From assembly GCF_014879975.1 (NCBI RefSeq), contig NZ_CP062500.1, positions 372,001 through 436,000 of the forward strand: DNA of 64,000 nucleotides, written 5' to 3'. The position numbers and the translations under genes are program-made. The stretch is from Vibrio bathopelagicus. Lineage in GTDB: Bacteria > Pseudomonadota > Gammaproteobacteria > Enterobacterales > Vibrionaceae. Below the pieces are notes generated by a model. That model saw only the letters and a list, made by a program, of their open reading frames with translations, made no database searches and was not told the DNA's origin. Shown here piece by piece: positions 9,374 through 19,449 of this stretch (its first letter is position 1; each line of letters starts with the position of its first letter).

Positions 9374-9829
9374 ATGCTAAATAACCTACAACGCTCACGT
9401 TTTGTTATTTGGAGTGTGGTTATTCTTTTTCTGATTATAGGCCTACTTTCGGCATCGAAAACGGTAGAAGAAGAAGCGACTAACACGGCATTTATTGTCG
9501 CGAGTAAGCAAATGCTAGAGCGAGCCAATCGTTTCAAGCAACAGTATTTGTTAACGGGTGTTGAGCAAAAAGGTCATTCAGAACAACCAAAGTTCTATAG
9601 CCGTACAGGTTGGATAATGCCGATCCAAGACTCGGAACGAGACTGCAATTATTGGTTGGATCAATTGTACCCTCAAGGGAGCATTTTAGGGCTAAGCTCT
9701 CCAAGTGTTGAAGATAAAAGTGATAACATACAGTTTCATTGTAGTTATCATTATAGTGATAAGTATCAGATAGATATATTACTCAAGAAAGAAAGATTTA
9801 GTGTGAAAGCCAATATTTTGGCTTTGTGA
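9374..9829 (+). CDS. mshF: MSHA biogenesis protein MshF
   Basis: 151 residues with one N-terminal membrane helix (about 10-27, FVIWSVVILFLIIGLL) and a small periplasmic domain with two Cys. It resembles a pilin in outline, but there is no prepilin peptidase site (no Gly followed by a hydrophobic run with Glu5), so I regard it as a bitopic biogenesis protein. It is the last gene of the assembly block, and an 80-bp gap with a promoter-like sequence separates it from the pilin genes. Its function is not clear from sequence; the name follows position. Confidence 0.76.
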   Translation: MLNNLQRSRFVIWSVVILFLIIGLLSASKTVEEEATNTAFIVASKQMLERANRFKQQYLLTGVEQKGHSEQPKFYSRTGWIMPIQDSERDCNYWLDQLYPQGSILGLSSPSVEDKSDNIQFHCSYHYSDKYQIDILLKKERFSVKANILAL

Positions 9830-9834
9830 AAATA

Positions 9835-9877
9835 TTGACAGTTTTTGTGTGGTTTTATACGAGCGCAAATGTATAAT
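9835..9877 (+). promoter_or_regulatory. Probable promoter region of the mshB-mshA pilin genes
   Basis: The mshF-mshB gap contains a consensus -10 box TATAAT at 9872-9877, and further upstream a TTGACA at 9835-9840. The two are 31 bp apart, so they cannot form one sigma-70 promoter. The -10 at 9872 is the likelier pilin promoter and would need an activator or a weak -35. A separate promoter for the structural block fits what is known of MSHA loci. Confidence 0.5.
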
Positions 9878-9908
9878 GCGCGTTAATAATTAGATGAGTA
9901 GGTAGAAA

Positions 9909-10484
9909 ATGCTTAAGAATCAAAAGGGTTTCTCCCTTGTCGAATTAGTCATAGTGATCGTGGTCGTTGGTTTATTGGCGGTAGCTGCTTTACCTCGTTT
10001 CTTAGATGTGACGGATGAAGCCAAGAAATCAAGCATTGAAGGCGTCGCTGGTGGTTTTGCAACGGCAGTTTTGTCGGCGAGAGCACAGTGGGAAGCAGAA
10101 GCGCGACCATCAGAGAAGATAGGTGTTGAAACATACAATACTGTAAATTATGATGGTGTTGATTTTTGGTTAACAAGATCAAAGAACAGTAACAACGAAG
10201 ATACCGACTTTCGAGACGGCTATCCATGGACTCTGAATAATAATTCTAGCACTGCACCACAAGATATTTCAGATAAAACATGTTCTGAGTTGATGGAAAA
10301 CTTACTGCAAAACCCACCTAAAGTCGGTGCGGTTTCAGATGTTGCTAGTGACTCAAATTACAAATATTCAGCGCAAGCGAATTCAGGTGATGCAACGTGT
10401 ACTTACATTCAATTAGAAGGTAATACTGAGCACCAATTCGTTTACGAAATTAAAACTGGTCGTGTGACCGTAACTTTGCAGTAA
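9909..10484 (+). CDS. mshB: MSHA type IVa pilin-like protein MshB
   Basis: 191 residues. A seven-residue basic leader ends in Gly, followed by FSLVELVIVIVV with Glu at mature position 5: a class IVa prepilin cleaved and N-methylated by the prepilin peptidase. The globular part includes Cys pairs near residues 122 and 159. It shares the N-terminal helix and the segment LPRFLDVTDEAKKSSIEG with MshA (APRFLNLQDDARESSLQG), so the two are paralogues. Probably a minor or initiating subunit. Confidence 0.9.
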   Translation: MLKNQKGFSLVELVIVIVVVGLLAVAALPRFLDVTDEAKKSSIEGVAGGFATAVLSARAQWEAEARPSEKIGVETYNTVNYDGVDFWLTRSKNSNNEDTDFRDGYPWTLNNNSSTAPQDISDKTCSELMENLLQNPPKVGAVSDVASDSNYKYSAQANSGDATCTYIQLEGNTEHQFVYEIKTGRVTVTLQ

Positions 10485-10519
10485 GTCTGCGTAAAATTAA
10501 ACATAGAGAGAGCTTAACT

Positions 10520-10987
10520 ATGAAAAGACAAGGCGGTTTCACCCTAATCGAACTAGTGGTTGTAATTGTTATTCTAGGTATTCTTGCTGTAACTGCGGCA
10601 CCACGTTTCCTTAACCTGCAAGATGATGCTCGTGAGTCTTCACTACAAGGCCTAAAGGGTGCAATTGATGGTGCTGCTGGTATCACTTATGGTAAAGCTG
10701 CAATTGACGGTTTAGAAGCTGTATCAGCAGGACAAAATGTAGAAGGTATTGATATTGCGTTTGGTTACCCAACTGCAACTGCAACTGGCATTGGTGCTGC
10801 TGTTGTTGGCCTAACCGATGACTGGGAGAATGTGACTAGTGGTGGTACTGGTACTATCTCATTCAGCTTTTCTGGAGCAGATGTTGGTGAAGATGAATGT
10901 ATCGTTACTTATAATCAAGCTACAGGAACAACTGCCGCTTCAGCTGCTTCTACAACAGTAACTCTTGGTGCTGGTTGTAACGGTTAA
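10520..10987 (+). CDS. mshA: Major MSHA pilin MshA
   Basis: 155 residues with a short leader MKRQGG, cleavage before FTLIELVVVIVILG, Glu5 present, and a globular domain rich in Gly, Ala and Thr. Two Cys near the C-terminus (DECIVTY and GAGCNG) fit the disulfide loop of type IVa pilins. A good ribosome site (AGAGAG) precedes the ATG, and a strong terminator follows directly, as expected for the most abundant subunit. The small length and simple composition support the major-pilin call over MshB. Confidence 0.93.
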   Translation: MKRQGGFTLIELVVVIVILGILAVTAAPRFLNLQDDARESSLQGLKGAIDGAAGITYGKAAIDGLEAVSAGQNVEGIDIAFGYPTATATGIGAAVVGLTDDWENVTSGGTGTISFSFSGADVGEDECIVTYNQATGTTAASAASTTVTLGAGCNG

Positions 10988-11008
10988 TCACTAATTAGTG
11001 ATCCTTTG

Positions 11009-11036
11009 AAAGGTCAGCATTTGCTGGCCTTTTTTA
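11009..11036 (+). terminator. Terminator after mshA
   Basis: A 9-bp hairpin (AAGGTCAGC / GCTGGCCTT, one G-U pair, 4-nt loop) followed by a T-run. It sits between mshA and mshC, so it should make mshA transcripts far more abundant than those of the minor pilin genes downstream. Confidence 0.85.
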
Positions 11037-11125
11037 TTTTAAATATAAGTAAATAACTCTCTAATATTCATTGTTTTTATTCTATCTTGTAATCTAGAGC
11101 TACGATTGACTTACTTAGGGTCTAT

Positions 11126-11623
11126 ATGGACATAAAGCCAAACAGAGGTTTCACTTTAGTTGAATTGATTGTGGTGATTCTTTTACTTGCGATTATTTCA
11201 GCGACAGCCATCAGTCGTTTTGGTGGACGCCAAAGCTATGAATTGTATGCTCTGCAAGAGCAGGCTTCTTCTATTGTACGTCAAGTTCAATTGAATAGAA
11301 TGCAATCCAATATGGACATGTCTGTGTCAGGTGCCGAAAGCTTACGTTTAGTGGCTGCGAATAATTGTATCGGTTCGCAATCTGCTTGTAACAATACATC
11401 TGAAACAAGAAGTGATGTTATCGCTAGTGATGATTATAGTTTCTCGTCTGTACCGATCTCTAGCTACTCTTCTCCAATCGAATTCAACTTATTAGGTAAT
11501 CCTGAAAATACTGCCTCATCTGGTGTTCAAATTACAATTTCATCTAATAAAAGTTCAGACAAAGCTTGGGTTTGTATCAATTCTCAAGGCTTTGTTTACC
11601 CGAATCGCCAGGAATGCCCATGA
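11126..11623 (+). CDS. mshC: MSHA minor pilin MshC (FimU/GspH-like)
   Basis: 165 residues. Leader ending in NRG, then FTLVELIVVILLLAI with Glu5, so a processed prepilin. The globular part has Cys at ICIGS-like positions (NNCIGSQSACNN) and near the end (AWVCINSQG and NRQECP). In MSHA loci the four genes after mshA are minor pilins thought to form the priming or tip complex. It ends in an ATGA overlap with mshD. Confidence 0.85.
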   Translation: MDIKPNRGFTLVELIVVILLLAIISATAISRFGGRQSYELYALQEQASSIVRQVQLNRMQSNMDMSVSGAESLRLVAANNCIGSQSACNNTSETRSDVIASDDYSFSSVPISSYSSPIEFNLLGNPENTASSGVQITISSNKSSDKAWVCINSQGFVYPNRQECP

Positions 11624-11988
11624 GACAAAGTATGCTAAACCGTGGTTTTACAATTATAGAGTCGATTATTGTGATTGTGCTTCTAGGGTTTGCCATGCTC
11701 GCATTCTCTACTTTTCTCGCACCACAATCCGTACTTTCAGGCCAAGTGAATTATTCCAATCGAGCCTCAGCATTAGGCCAAAGTATTATGACTGATCTGT
11801 TAGCTCGAGATTATGGTTCTGTGAGTTCAGGCACTCCGATTGAACTCGGCAGCACTTACACTAACTTTGATGTGGAGTTGATAGTCACCAACGACACACC
11901 GACTACGTCGATGCAGAAATTTACGCTAACAATTACCGCGAGCAATAATTCTCCTATCACTTTAGTCGCCTTTAAAGGGGAGTATTAA
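11620..11988 (+). CDS. mshD: MSHA minor pilin MshD (PilV/GspI-like)
   Basis: 122 residues from the ATG at 11620, which forms ATGA with the mshC stop and has AGGA six bases upstream. Earlier in-frame starts exist inside mshC but would put a long stretch before the prepilin leader. The leader ends in NRG and the mature start is FTIIESIIVIVLLGF with Glu5. The rest is a short beta-rich domain without Cys. It ends in an overlap with mshO. It is compact for a minor pilin, but the frame is intact. Confidence 0.82.
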   Translation: MRQSMLNRGFTIIESIIVIVLLGFAMLAFSTFLAPQSVLSGQVNYSNRASALGQSIMTDLLARDYGSVSSGTPIELGSTYTNFDVELIVTNDTPTTSMQKFTLTITASNNSPITLVAFKGEY

Positions 11989-12710
11989 TGAAGGACAAAG
12001 GATTTACGCTCATAGAGATGATTTTAGCTATTGTCATCTCAAGTATAGTGTTGCTTGGTGTTGCGAATTTTACTGAACTTGGCATGAGAGGATATTTTGG
12101 TTCTGTAGAACGCTTTCGATTACAAACTGAAGCTAGGTTTGTATTGGAAAAGCTTTCGCGCGAAGTGAGACATGCTGTACCTAATTTGTTTCCAGCTTCA
12201 GTGAGTAGTGGTTGTGTATCATTCTATCCAATTGTTGATTCAGGTTTTTATGCCATTTCTGGAGCGGATATTAACTTCTTGGTTAGTGATACTGGAGCAA
12301 CAAGTAGTTCATTACAATCCATGTCATTAGTAATAAACCCGACGCGTCCTCACACTGATATCAACGAATTAAATAATATATACCCTCTTAACAATGTAAC
12401 ACCTCCAACTGCATCTGCCGCTTACTTTTCTATCCCAAACGGCGCCAACAGTCTTGTCAGCGAGTCTGTGGGTAAAAGGCATTACATTTTTGATTCAAAT
12501 ACCCTTGTAGACTATTGCCTTGCGAGTGGTAATTTATTAACTCGTAATGGCGTCACAATAAGCGATCGAGTTATGAGTGATAATAGCGCTCTGAGTTATC
12601 AGCCTGCGGATGTTCAGAGCAATGGTGTCGTTGAGCTGGTTTTAGAGTTTGCTGAAAATAATGAGTCCACAGTATTTGAGCAAGATATACAGGTGATTAA
12701 TGTCCCGTAA
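11988..12710 (+). CDS. mshO: MSHA minor pilin MshO (PilW/GspJ-like)
   Basis: 240 residues, start overlapping the mshD stop by one base. Very short leader MKDKG, then FTLIEMILAIVISSIVLLG with Glu5. The large globular domain contains conserved features of the GspJ/PilW group (RLQTEARFVLEKLSREVRHA, and Cys in VSSGCVSFYP and VDYCLASGN). It is predicted to be part of the minor pilin complex at the pilus tip. It overlaps mshP by 11 bp. Confidence 0.87.
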   Translation: MKDKGFTLIEMILAIVISSIVLLGVANFTELGMRGYFGSVERFRLQTEARFVLEKLSREVRHAVPNLFPASVSSGCVSFYPIVDSGFYAISGADINFLVSDTGATSSSLQSMSLVINPTRPHTDINELNNIYPLNNVTPPTASAAYFSIPNGANSLVSESVGKRHYIFDSNTLVDYCLASGNLLTRNGVTISDRVMSDNSALSYQPADVQSNGVVELVLEFAENNESTVFEQDIQVINVP

Positions 12711-13149
12711 ATTATCCCAAAAAGGTAGTGCGCTAATCATTGTTATTTTTGTCATTGTGGTGCTGGGTTTTTTAGCGACAAGCTTAAGTCGAACTAGTTG
12801 GTCTGATAATGATTCAAATACCCGAGTAGTACTTGGGACACAAGCGTGGTTACTAAGTCATTCTGTTAATGAATATGTGATGACGCAATTTTATCCCGAT
12901 CCTGACCCACAATCTTCATCCGCTATTTCAACAGTGTGCACTGAACCTATACCGAGTGCTGTGGCAAATGTTGCTGGTTCAATAGTTTCTGAGTCATCGA
13001 TGAATTGTTCTCTGAGCTCATTGCAATGTGGAAGGCGGGGGCGGCTCGATGGTTTTGTTTTTTATGTTTTAGAGTCTTCAGTTGTTTGTGGTTCTGGAGT
13101 AAGTGAAGTTCAACGTAATCAAGAGCTTTGGGTTAAGGAGACTGAATGA
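12700..13149 (+). CDS. mshP: MSHA minor pilin MshP (GspK/PilX-like, no Glu5)
   Basis: 149 residues. The N-terminus has a basic leader ending KG and then SALIIVIFVIVVLGFLATSL. The cleavage Gly is present, but mature position 5 is Ile instead of Glu. Loss of Glu5 is the mark of the subunit placed at the very tip in related systems (GspK, PilX), because it needs no pilin above it to neutralise the charge. Four or more Cys occur in the globular domain. It overlaps mshQ by 4 bp (ATGA), suggesting coupled translation. Confidence 0.82.
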   Translation: MSRKLSQKGSALIIVIFVIVVLGFLATSLSRTSWSDNDSNTRVVLGTQAWLLSHSVNEYVMTQFYPDPDPQSSSAISTVCTEPIPSAVANVAGSIVSESSMNCSLSSLQCGRRGRLDGFVFYVLESSVVCGSGVSEVQRNQELWVKETE

Positions 13150-16100
13150 AACATCTTAGTATAATATTTGCGCTGCTATTTATTTCTTTTCCTTCTTATG
13201 CTGATTTTTCTTCATCCCAATGTAGTTCACTCCACGCAGGGGACGATTTCTCCGTATGGTTTAAATTAGCTCCATCGTCTGGGGAGGATACTATATATGC
13301 GACTAAAAGAAACGGCGGTAGCCCGACACCAATGTGGAGTAATGATAGTAGCGTTCAGAGCCCCGTAATTGATGATAACGAAACGTCGAACGGTGAGTTT
13401 TATGAGGTTTGGCTTGAATATCAAAGCGTCACGAATAAGTCAGGATGGTTAACTTATAATTTATGGGAAGGAAGCTCTTGGCGACAAGTTGGGTCTCCTC
13501 AATACGCTGACCTTTCAGGGCTTTCTGCAGCGATTGCGGTTTCAGGCGATGGGGCGAGCGAAATCAAGTGTGATGATGATATAACTCAACCTCCTCCAAG
13601 TTATGCACCCCAAGCTCTTTACCAGTTTGGTGTCATGCAATGTAATGGCTCAGAATGTAAGATTCCGCTGAGTAAACCTTTTACGAACACGCCACTTGTG
13701 TTTGTAATGCCAACTATCGATCCAGCTAACCCGGACTCAGATGCCCCCGCAACGTTAGTTGTGACTAATGTTACGAAAACGGAAGCAACGATTGAGCAAA
13801 TTAAAGCTCCGAAGAATGGAGGTGGCTCAGATTTAACTAGTCAGCCTATGATAGAGGTTAGCTATCTTGCTATTGAACCAGGTGTTGCTGATTTTGATGG
13901 GCATCAGGTAATTGCGGGTTACATAGAGACTGATCAAGCTAGTGCTAAATCAGGCTCAAATAATAATGATAGAGCCTTTTATAGCGATTTTGGAGGAGGG
14001 ATATTCCCATCTAATCCTGTTGTGTTGCACCAAATTCAAACTCGAAATAATAGCAATAAGTGGATGACATCTGGCAAGGTTAGAAGAACTAATGAGAAGT
14101 CATTCGTTGATTTGTTTTTAGAGCTAAGCGCTTCTCATAACAGTAACCGCGACTATGAAGATGAAAAAATAGCCTTTTTAGCTACGTTACCGACAAGCTC
14201 AGTTCTTGAAGTTGATGGCTACAAGGTTCAGTTTGCTCGAGGTTATGATACTCCAAGTCAAAGCGGGGGAGACCCTATGCTCGATGGTTGTGAGGATAAG
14301 TATGCAACGAGCTCCCTAAGTAGTATTGATGGGGTCATTGCGAATAAACAAGAGAGAGCTGGCGGGCACGGAGGGTGGTTGCGTCGTTGTAATATCAATG
14401 ATAATCAGGTTAGTTTCGTTGTTGATGAAGATTATAGAGACCGCACGCATATACCTGAGGAAGTGGGTTACTTTGCTTTTGAATTTGAAGATGTTCCATT
14501 AGAGATATGTGACGTTACCCCTCATGTGGTGCAATCTTGGGGGAGTAATAGTCGCTTAAAGTGGACGTCTAATACGGCCTCCATCCAAATTGAAGGTACT
14601 TATCAATCTAGTGGTCAGGTGGGGATTTGGGTTGATCCTACAAATCCAACTGTTAATCCAAAGGCACAATGTGATGGAAAGGAGTGTATAGAAAACTCAT
14701 CCCTATATGTAGTGGAGCCTAATATCGTTGATTTAGATTTACCCACCGGACGAGATGTCGATGCAGGTTGGCAAGAAGTTGATCTTCCTAGTGGTAAGTA
14801 TAATACGGTGTCCGCTGGAGGTTCTGGAACACTTAACTTGACAGGTGGTACTTATTATATCGAGCGTTTAATTATTAGTGCTAGCGGTAAATTAGTATTG
14901 TCTCAAGATACCAAAATTTTTGTGAATGGTTTTGAGCTGTCAGGGACGGGGCAGGTTATTAACAATAGCTTCAAACTGTCTATATGGGCTGAGAATTATA
15001 AAGGTAGTGATGCCTTAGTTCAGGTGGAAAGGAGCTTGAATGCGCTAATTTTTAGTCGAGAAAAAATACTTGTCTCTGGTGGTAAAGGGCTAATAAGTGG
15101 GCGCGTAACAGCTAAGAATATAGAATTAAGACCTGATGGTAAAATTATTGATGATGCTCAGTTGTGTCCTGTACAGCCATCAGATTACCAATTGAATTTG
15201 ACTCCCAACAAAGACTTCTCTTTATTGTGTGAAACTCCACAAGTGACGGTAACTGTGACTGACTCTCAAGGGAACCCAGCGACGGAGCAAGTTGAAGTTT
15301 ATATTAGAACACCTACTGGTATGACAGTTGATAGTATTATTGAAGGACACCATAACGGCGGGAATTCTTATTCGACAAATTCGTCGGGAATATTAATACT
15401 AGGCTTGGATGCGGCCTCAATTGGTACCTATAAAATTGAGGCTGAATTAGCATCTGACTCAAGCCAAAATGACTTTGGTGATTTTTTAGTATCGCTCTAC
15501 AAATTTGAAGCAAGTGATGTGTATGCTACTGCAGGGAAGGATGCTGAATTCACACTTAAAGTTCTTGCATGTAAAAATGATTCCGTGACGCCTGTTTCTG
15601 GCTATAGCGGCAGTAAAAATCTCAATATTTCCCAGTTTACATTGCTAAAGCCATCGCTTAGCGAGGGGGCTCAAGATGGTGGACTACTAGTTTCTGGTGA
15701 TGGTGGGACTAGTTGGAGTAACTCATCAACAACATTTGACTTTACAGACGCACAAGCGATTCCAAATGGAAAACTCAATTATGATGAGTCTGGTTCTGTT
15801 AGCTTTAAGTTATCGGATCCCGATTTTGAATGTCCTGCTGGCTATGATTGTGAAGATAACGAAGGCGGAGATTTAGATGCTCTGGAGGGGGTCGTTTATG
15901 TCTTTGTTCGACCGTGGAAAATTGCGATTTGTGATATAAAAGATACGCTTGTGCCAGCAAATTCAAATCCAGCAACGACGACTGGGACTCCTGGTTTTAT
16001 GGCTTCGGGTGAGAATTTCTCTGTCAAATATCGACCAATCGTATTTGGTAGTGGAGACGAGTGTAATTTAGATATCACTACTAATTATGCGCTGGATTCT

Positions 16101-17273
16101 GGCCCTATCAATGTGTCTTTTAAATTGGCTTATCCCAATATTGTTGATGACAATTTAAATATAACTCCATCGGTGGTAGGACCGTTTGGTAATTCGTCCG
16201 AACTAGTGATTTCAAATTATTTATGGGATGAAGTCGGCTCTGTGCAATTTAAGACAAGCGCTACGTATCTGACTATGGGGCTAAATGAAGATACGGAACT
16301 CGTAGGTCGCTTTTATCCAAAATATTTTACCACGATAGGTACTCCAATTTGGGATTATCCAGGAAGTGGAGTAAGTGAGCAAAGCTTTGCTTATATGAAT
16401 CAACCATTCGATGGTGTCGAATTTGAAGTTGAGGCGTTAAATGCTCTAGGGAACGCGATTGCAAATTATGCATCATTTGATACTACGTTAACGGCGGGCT
16501 TCTCATTATTTGAGGCAAATTTTGGTGATCGCTTTAATTCTCCTGTGCCCAACAAAGTGTGGATTGCTACTGATAATCGAAGTATTGGTACTTTTACACT
16601 AAGTGAAATTTCTCCTGCAACCGACTGTGATTCAGAACTATGTCTCGAAAAACTATCAACGGCTAATAATTATGAGGATGGTCCTTACAACGGTACTAAT
16701 GGCAATTCAACAGATATATCAATTACTCACACTGGTTCTGTAAGTGATGACCCGGTTGCTTATCTGAACGAGGAGGGGAGTAGAGATCCTCAACGCTTAA
16801 CCGCGCAGCCCGATATTCGCTTTGGTCGAATGGACTTAGACGATGTTGGTGGCAATTCAGGAGCAACAATTACTATTCCTCTAAGAGTTGAGTATTGGAA
16901 TGGCAGCCGCTTTGTTCTTAATGAGGATGATAATGCTACAAACGTCGAAGCTTCTACGAGTGCTAGCGATGTTATTTGGTCAGAAGACGGCAGTGTCACC
17001 ACGACAGTAACATTCGCTAATGGCGGCCGGGTATCTTCTGGAGAGTCTCGTAACCTGACGGCTTCTCAAGGTGGAGGTGTAAGCATCCGTGAACAAGTAC
17101 AGTTGTGGCAAAATATGGATGATATTCCATGGCTCAGATACGATTGGGATAGCGATAAAGTTTCGGATGCGGCAAATGGAGAGCAAGATCCCTCCACCGT
17201 CGTCACATTTGGTATCTACCGCGGTAACGATCGTGTGATTTACCGAGGTGAAAGTGGTTTAACAGGTCAGTAA
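13146..17273 (+). CDS. mshQ: MshQ, large secreted MSHA-locus protein
   Basis: 1375 residues, far larger than any neighbour. Signal peptide at 1-19 (LSIIFALLFISFPSYA, cleaved before DFSS). The mature protein is rich in Asn, Ser, Gly and Asp, with many beta-strand stretches and scattered Cys. The C-terminal half has the look of the DUF6701 domain found in MshQ and PilY1-like proteins; the middle (about 150-270) contains repeated F-x-P-x-V-type strands. Last gene of the locus and coupled to mshP. By analogy with PilY1-type proteins it may sit at the pilus tip as an adhesin; that role is inference. Confidence 0.82.
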   Translation: MKHLSIIFALLFISFPSYADFSSSQCSSLHAGDDFSVWFKLAPSSGEDTIYATKRNGGSPTPMWSNDSSVQSPVIDDNETSNGEFYEVWLEYQSVTNKSGWLTYNLWEGSSWRQVGSPQYADLSGLSAAIAVSGDGASEIKCDDDITQPPPSYAPQALYQFGVMQCNGSECKIPLSKPFTNTPLVFVMPTIDPANPDSDAPATLVVTNVTKTEATIEQIKAPKNGGGSDLTSQPMIEVSYLAIEPGVADFDGHQVIAGYIETDQASAKSGSNNNDRAFYSDFGGGIFPSNPVVLHQIQTRNNSNKWMTSGKVRRTNEKSFVDLFLELSASHNSNRDYEDEKIAFLATLPTSSVLEVDGYKVQFARGYDTPSQSGGDPMLDGCEDKYATSSLSSIDGVIANKQERAGGHGGWLRRCNINDNQVSFVVDEDYRDRTHIPEEVGYFAFEFEDVPLEICDVTPHVVQSWGSNSRLKWTSNTASIQIEGTYQSSGQVGIWVDPTNPTVNPKAQCDGKECIENSSLYVVEPNIVDLDLPTGRDVDAGWQEVDLPSGKYNTVSAGGSGTLNLTGGTYYIERLIISASGKLVLSQDTKIFVNGFELSGTGQVINNSFKLSIWAENYKGSDALVQVERSLNALIFSREKILVSGGKGLISGRVTAKNIELRPDGKIIDDAQLCPVQPSDYQLNLTPNKDFSLLCETPQVTVTVTDSQGNPATEQVEVYIRTPTGMTVDSIIEGHHNGGNSYSTNSSGILILGLDAASIGTYKIEAELASDSSQNDFGDFLVSLYKFEASDVYATAGKDAEFTLKVLACKNDSVTPVSGYSGSKNLNISQFTLLKPSLSEGAQDGGLLVSGDGGTSWSNSSTTFDFTDAQAIPNGKLNYDESGSVSFKLSDPDFECPAGYDCEDNEGGDLDALEGVVYVFVRPWKIAICDIKDTLVPANSNPATTTGTPGFMASGENFSVKYRPIVFGSGDECNLDITTNYALDSGPINVSFKLAYPNIVDDNLNITPSVVGPFGNSSELVISNYLWDEVGSVQFKTSATYLTMGLNEDTELVGRFYPKYFTTIGTPIWDYPGSGVSEQSFAYMNQPFDGVEFEVEALNALGNAIANYASFDTTLTAGFSLFEANFGDRFNSPVPNKVWIATDNRSIGTFTLSEISPATDCDSELCLEKLSTANNYEDGPYNGTNGNSTDISITHTGSVSDDPVAYLNEEGSRDPQRLTAQPDIRFGRMDLDDVGGNSGATITIPLRVEYWNGSRFVLNEDDNATNVEASTSASDVIWSEDGSVTTTVTFANGGRVSSGESRNLTASQGGGVSIREQVQLWQNMDDIPWLRYDWDSDKVSDAANGEQDPSTVVTFGIYRGNDRVIYRGESGLTGQ

Positions 17274-17343
17274 AAATATAATTTTTGCCCCTTAAGTTAG
17301 GAATCTGTAAGAAATTGCGGGTTTCAGTCCATGTTTATACTTC

Positions 17344-17370
17344 AATGCCTTGCCGTGACAGCAAGGCATT
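17344..17370 (+). other. Stem-loop between mshQ and mreB
   Basis: A perfect 10-bp inverted repeat (AATGCCTTGC and its complement) with a 7-nt loop, 54 bp before the mreB start. No T-run follows, so it is not a clear intrinsic terminator. It could end or trim mshQ mRNA, or be part of the mreB leader. Confidence 0.55.
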
Positions 17371-17414
17371 GGTACATTTAGTGCAATTTTTGTCTTCTAA
17401 TTCTTGCAGGATGA

Positions 17415-18467
<1,053 letters not shown>

Positions 18468-18477
18468 TATCTAGTGT

Positions 18478-18515
18478 TAGGCTCTTTTCTTATCTAGTTT
18501 TATGTAAAGAGCCTA
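18478..18515 (+). other. Stem-loop between mreB and mreC
   Basis: A 10-bp perfect stem (TAGGCTCTTT / AAAGAGCCTA) with an 18-nt loop directly after mreB, with no T-run behind it. It may protect the 3' end of a short mreB mRNA or attenuate transcription into mreCD, which would give more MreB than MreC/D. Confidence 0.55.
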
Positions 18516-18561
18516 GGACCTTGTCTATAGGATCAAATGTAGCTCTAGGACCAAATATAGA

Positions 18562-19449
18562 ATGAAGCCAATTTTTGGTAGAGGTCCCTCTCTACAATTG
18601 CGCCTGTTTTTTGCTGTAATTTTATCAGCCAGCCTTATGCTGGCTGATAGTCGTTTAGATGCTTTCTCAAATGTTCGCTATCTATTAAACAGCATGGTTG
18701 CGCCTATTCAATATGCAGCCAACTTGCCTCGCACTATGTTCGATGGTGTATACGACCGTTTTAGCACTCGTAAAGGGTTAATTGAATCCAACCATAATAT
18801 TAAGCGAGAAGTCTTGCGTCTTAAGAGTGAGCTGATTCTGCTTGAGCAATATCAAGAAGAAAACAAGCGACTTCGTAAGCTGTTAGGCTCTCCGTTTATC
18901 CGTGATGAGAAGAAAGTCGTCACAGAAGTTATGGCGGTAGACACTTCACCATATCGTCATCAAGTCGTGATCGATAAAGGTCAGATTGATGGGGTGTATG
19001 AAGGTCAGCCTGTGATCAACGAAAAAGGCATCGTCGGCCAAGTCACTTTCGTTGCTGCTCATAATAGCCGTGTCCTTCTACTCACTGATGCAAACAATGC
19101 GATTCCAGTTCAGGTTATTCGTAACGATATTCGAGTGATCGCTTCGGGCAATGGCATGATTGATGAGATCCAGCTAGAGCACATTCCAACCAGTACCGAT
19201 ATACAAGAAGAAGATCTACTCGTGACGTCTGGCTTGGGTGGGGTATACCCAGAAGGCTATCCAGTAGCTTACGTTTCTGCCGTTGATTATGACCCGAAAC
19301 GTGAGTTCGCCGTTATTAAAGCAGAGCCAGTGGTTGAGTTCGATAAGCTCAGATACTTGCTGCTTGTTTGGCCTGACGAAAACAAACAGATGCAAGCGGA
19401 TCAATCCAGCATAGAACAAGCATTGTTAGAGGGCGAAGATGGCCAATAG
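18562..19449 (+). CDS. mreC: Rod-shape determining protein MreC
   Basis: 295 residues. A membrane helix at about 12-29, a periplasmic coiled coil (about 70-103, IKREVLRLKSELILLEQYQ) and two beta domains follow, the MreC pattern. It links MreB and MreD with the wall synthases. It overlaps mreD by 11 bp, as in most mre operons. Confidence 0.96.
   Translation: MKPIFGRGPSLQLRLFFAVILSASLMLADSRLDAFSNVRYLLNSMVAPIQYAANLPRTMFDGVYDRFSTRKGLIESNHNIKREVLRLKSELILLEQYQEENKRLRKLLGSPFIRDEKKVVTEVMAVDTSPYRHQVVIDKGQIDGVYEGQPVINEKGIVGQVTFVAAHNSRVLLLTDANNAIPVQVIRNDIRVIASGNGMIDEIQLEHIPTSTDIQEEDLLVTSGLGGVYPEGYPVAYVSAVDYDPKREFAVIKAEPVVEFDKLRYLLLVWPDENKQMQADQSSIEQALLEGEDGQ

Noticed and set aside
9835..9877. TTGACA and TATAAT before mshB as one promoter
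   Set aside because: The boxes are 31 bp apart; sigma-70 needs about 17, so at most one is used.
9920..10227. Minus-strand open frames inside mshB
   Set aside because: They lie opposite a clear pilin gene, lack ribosome sites and resemble no family; they are shadows.
11566..11619. Earlier start of mshD inside mshC
   Set aside because: It would put 18 extra residues before the prepilin leader; the ATGA overlap at 11620 has a ribosome site.
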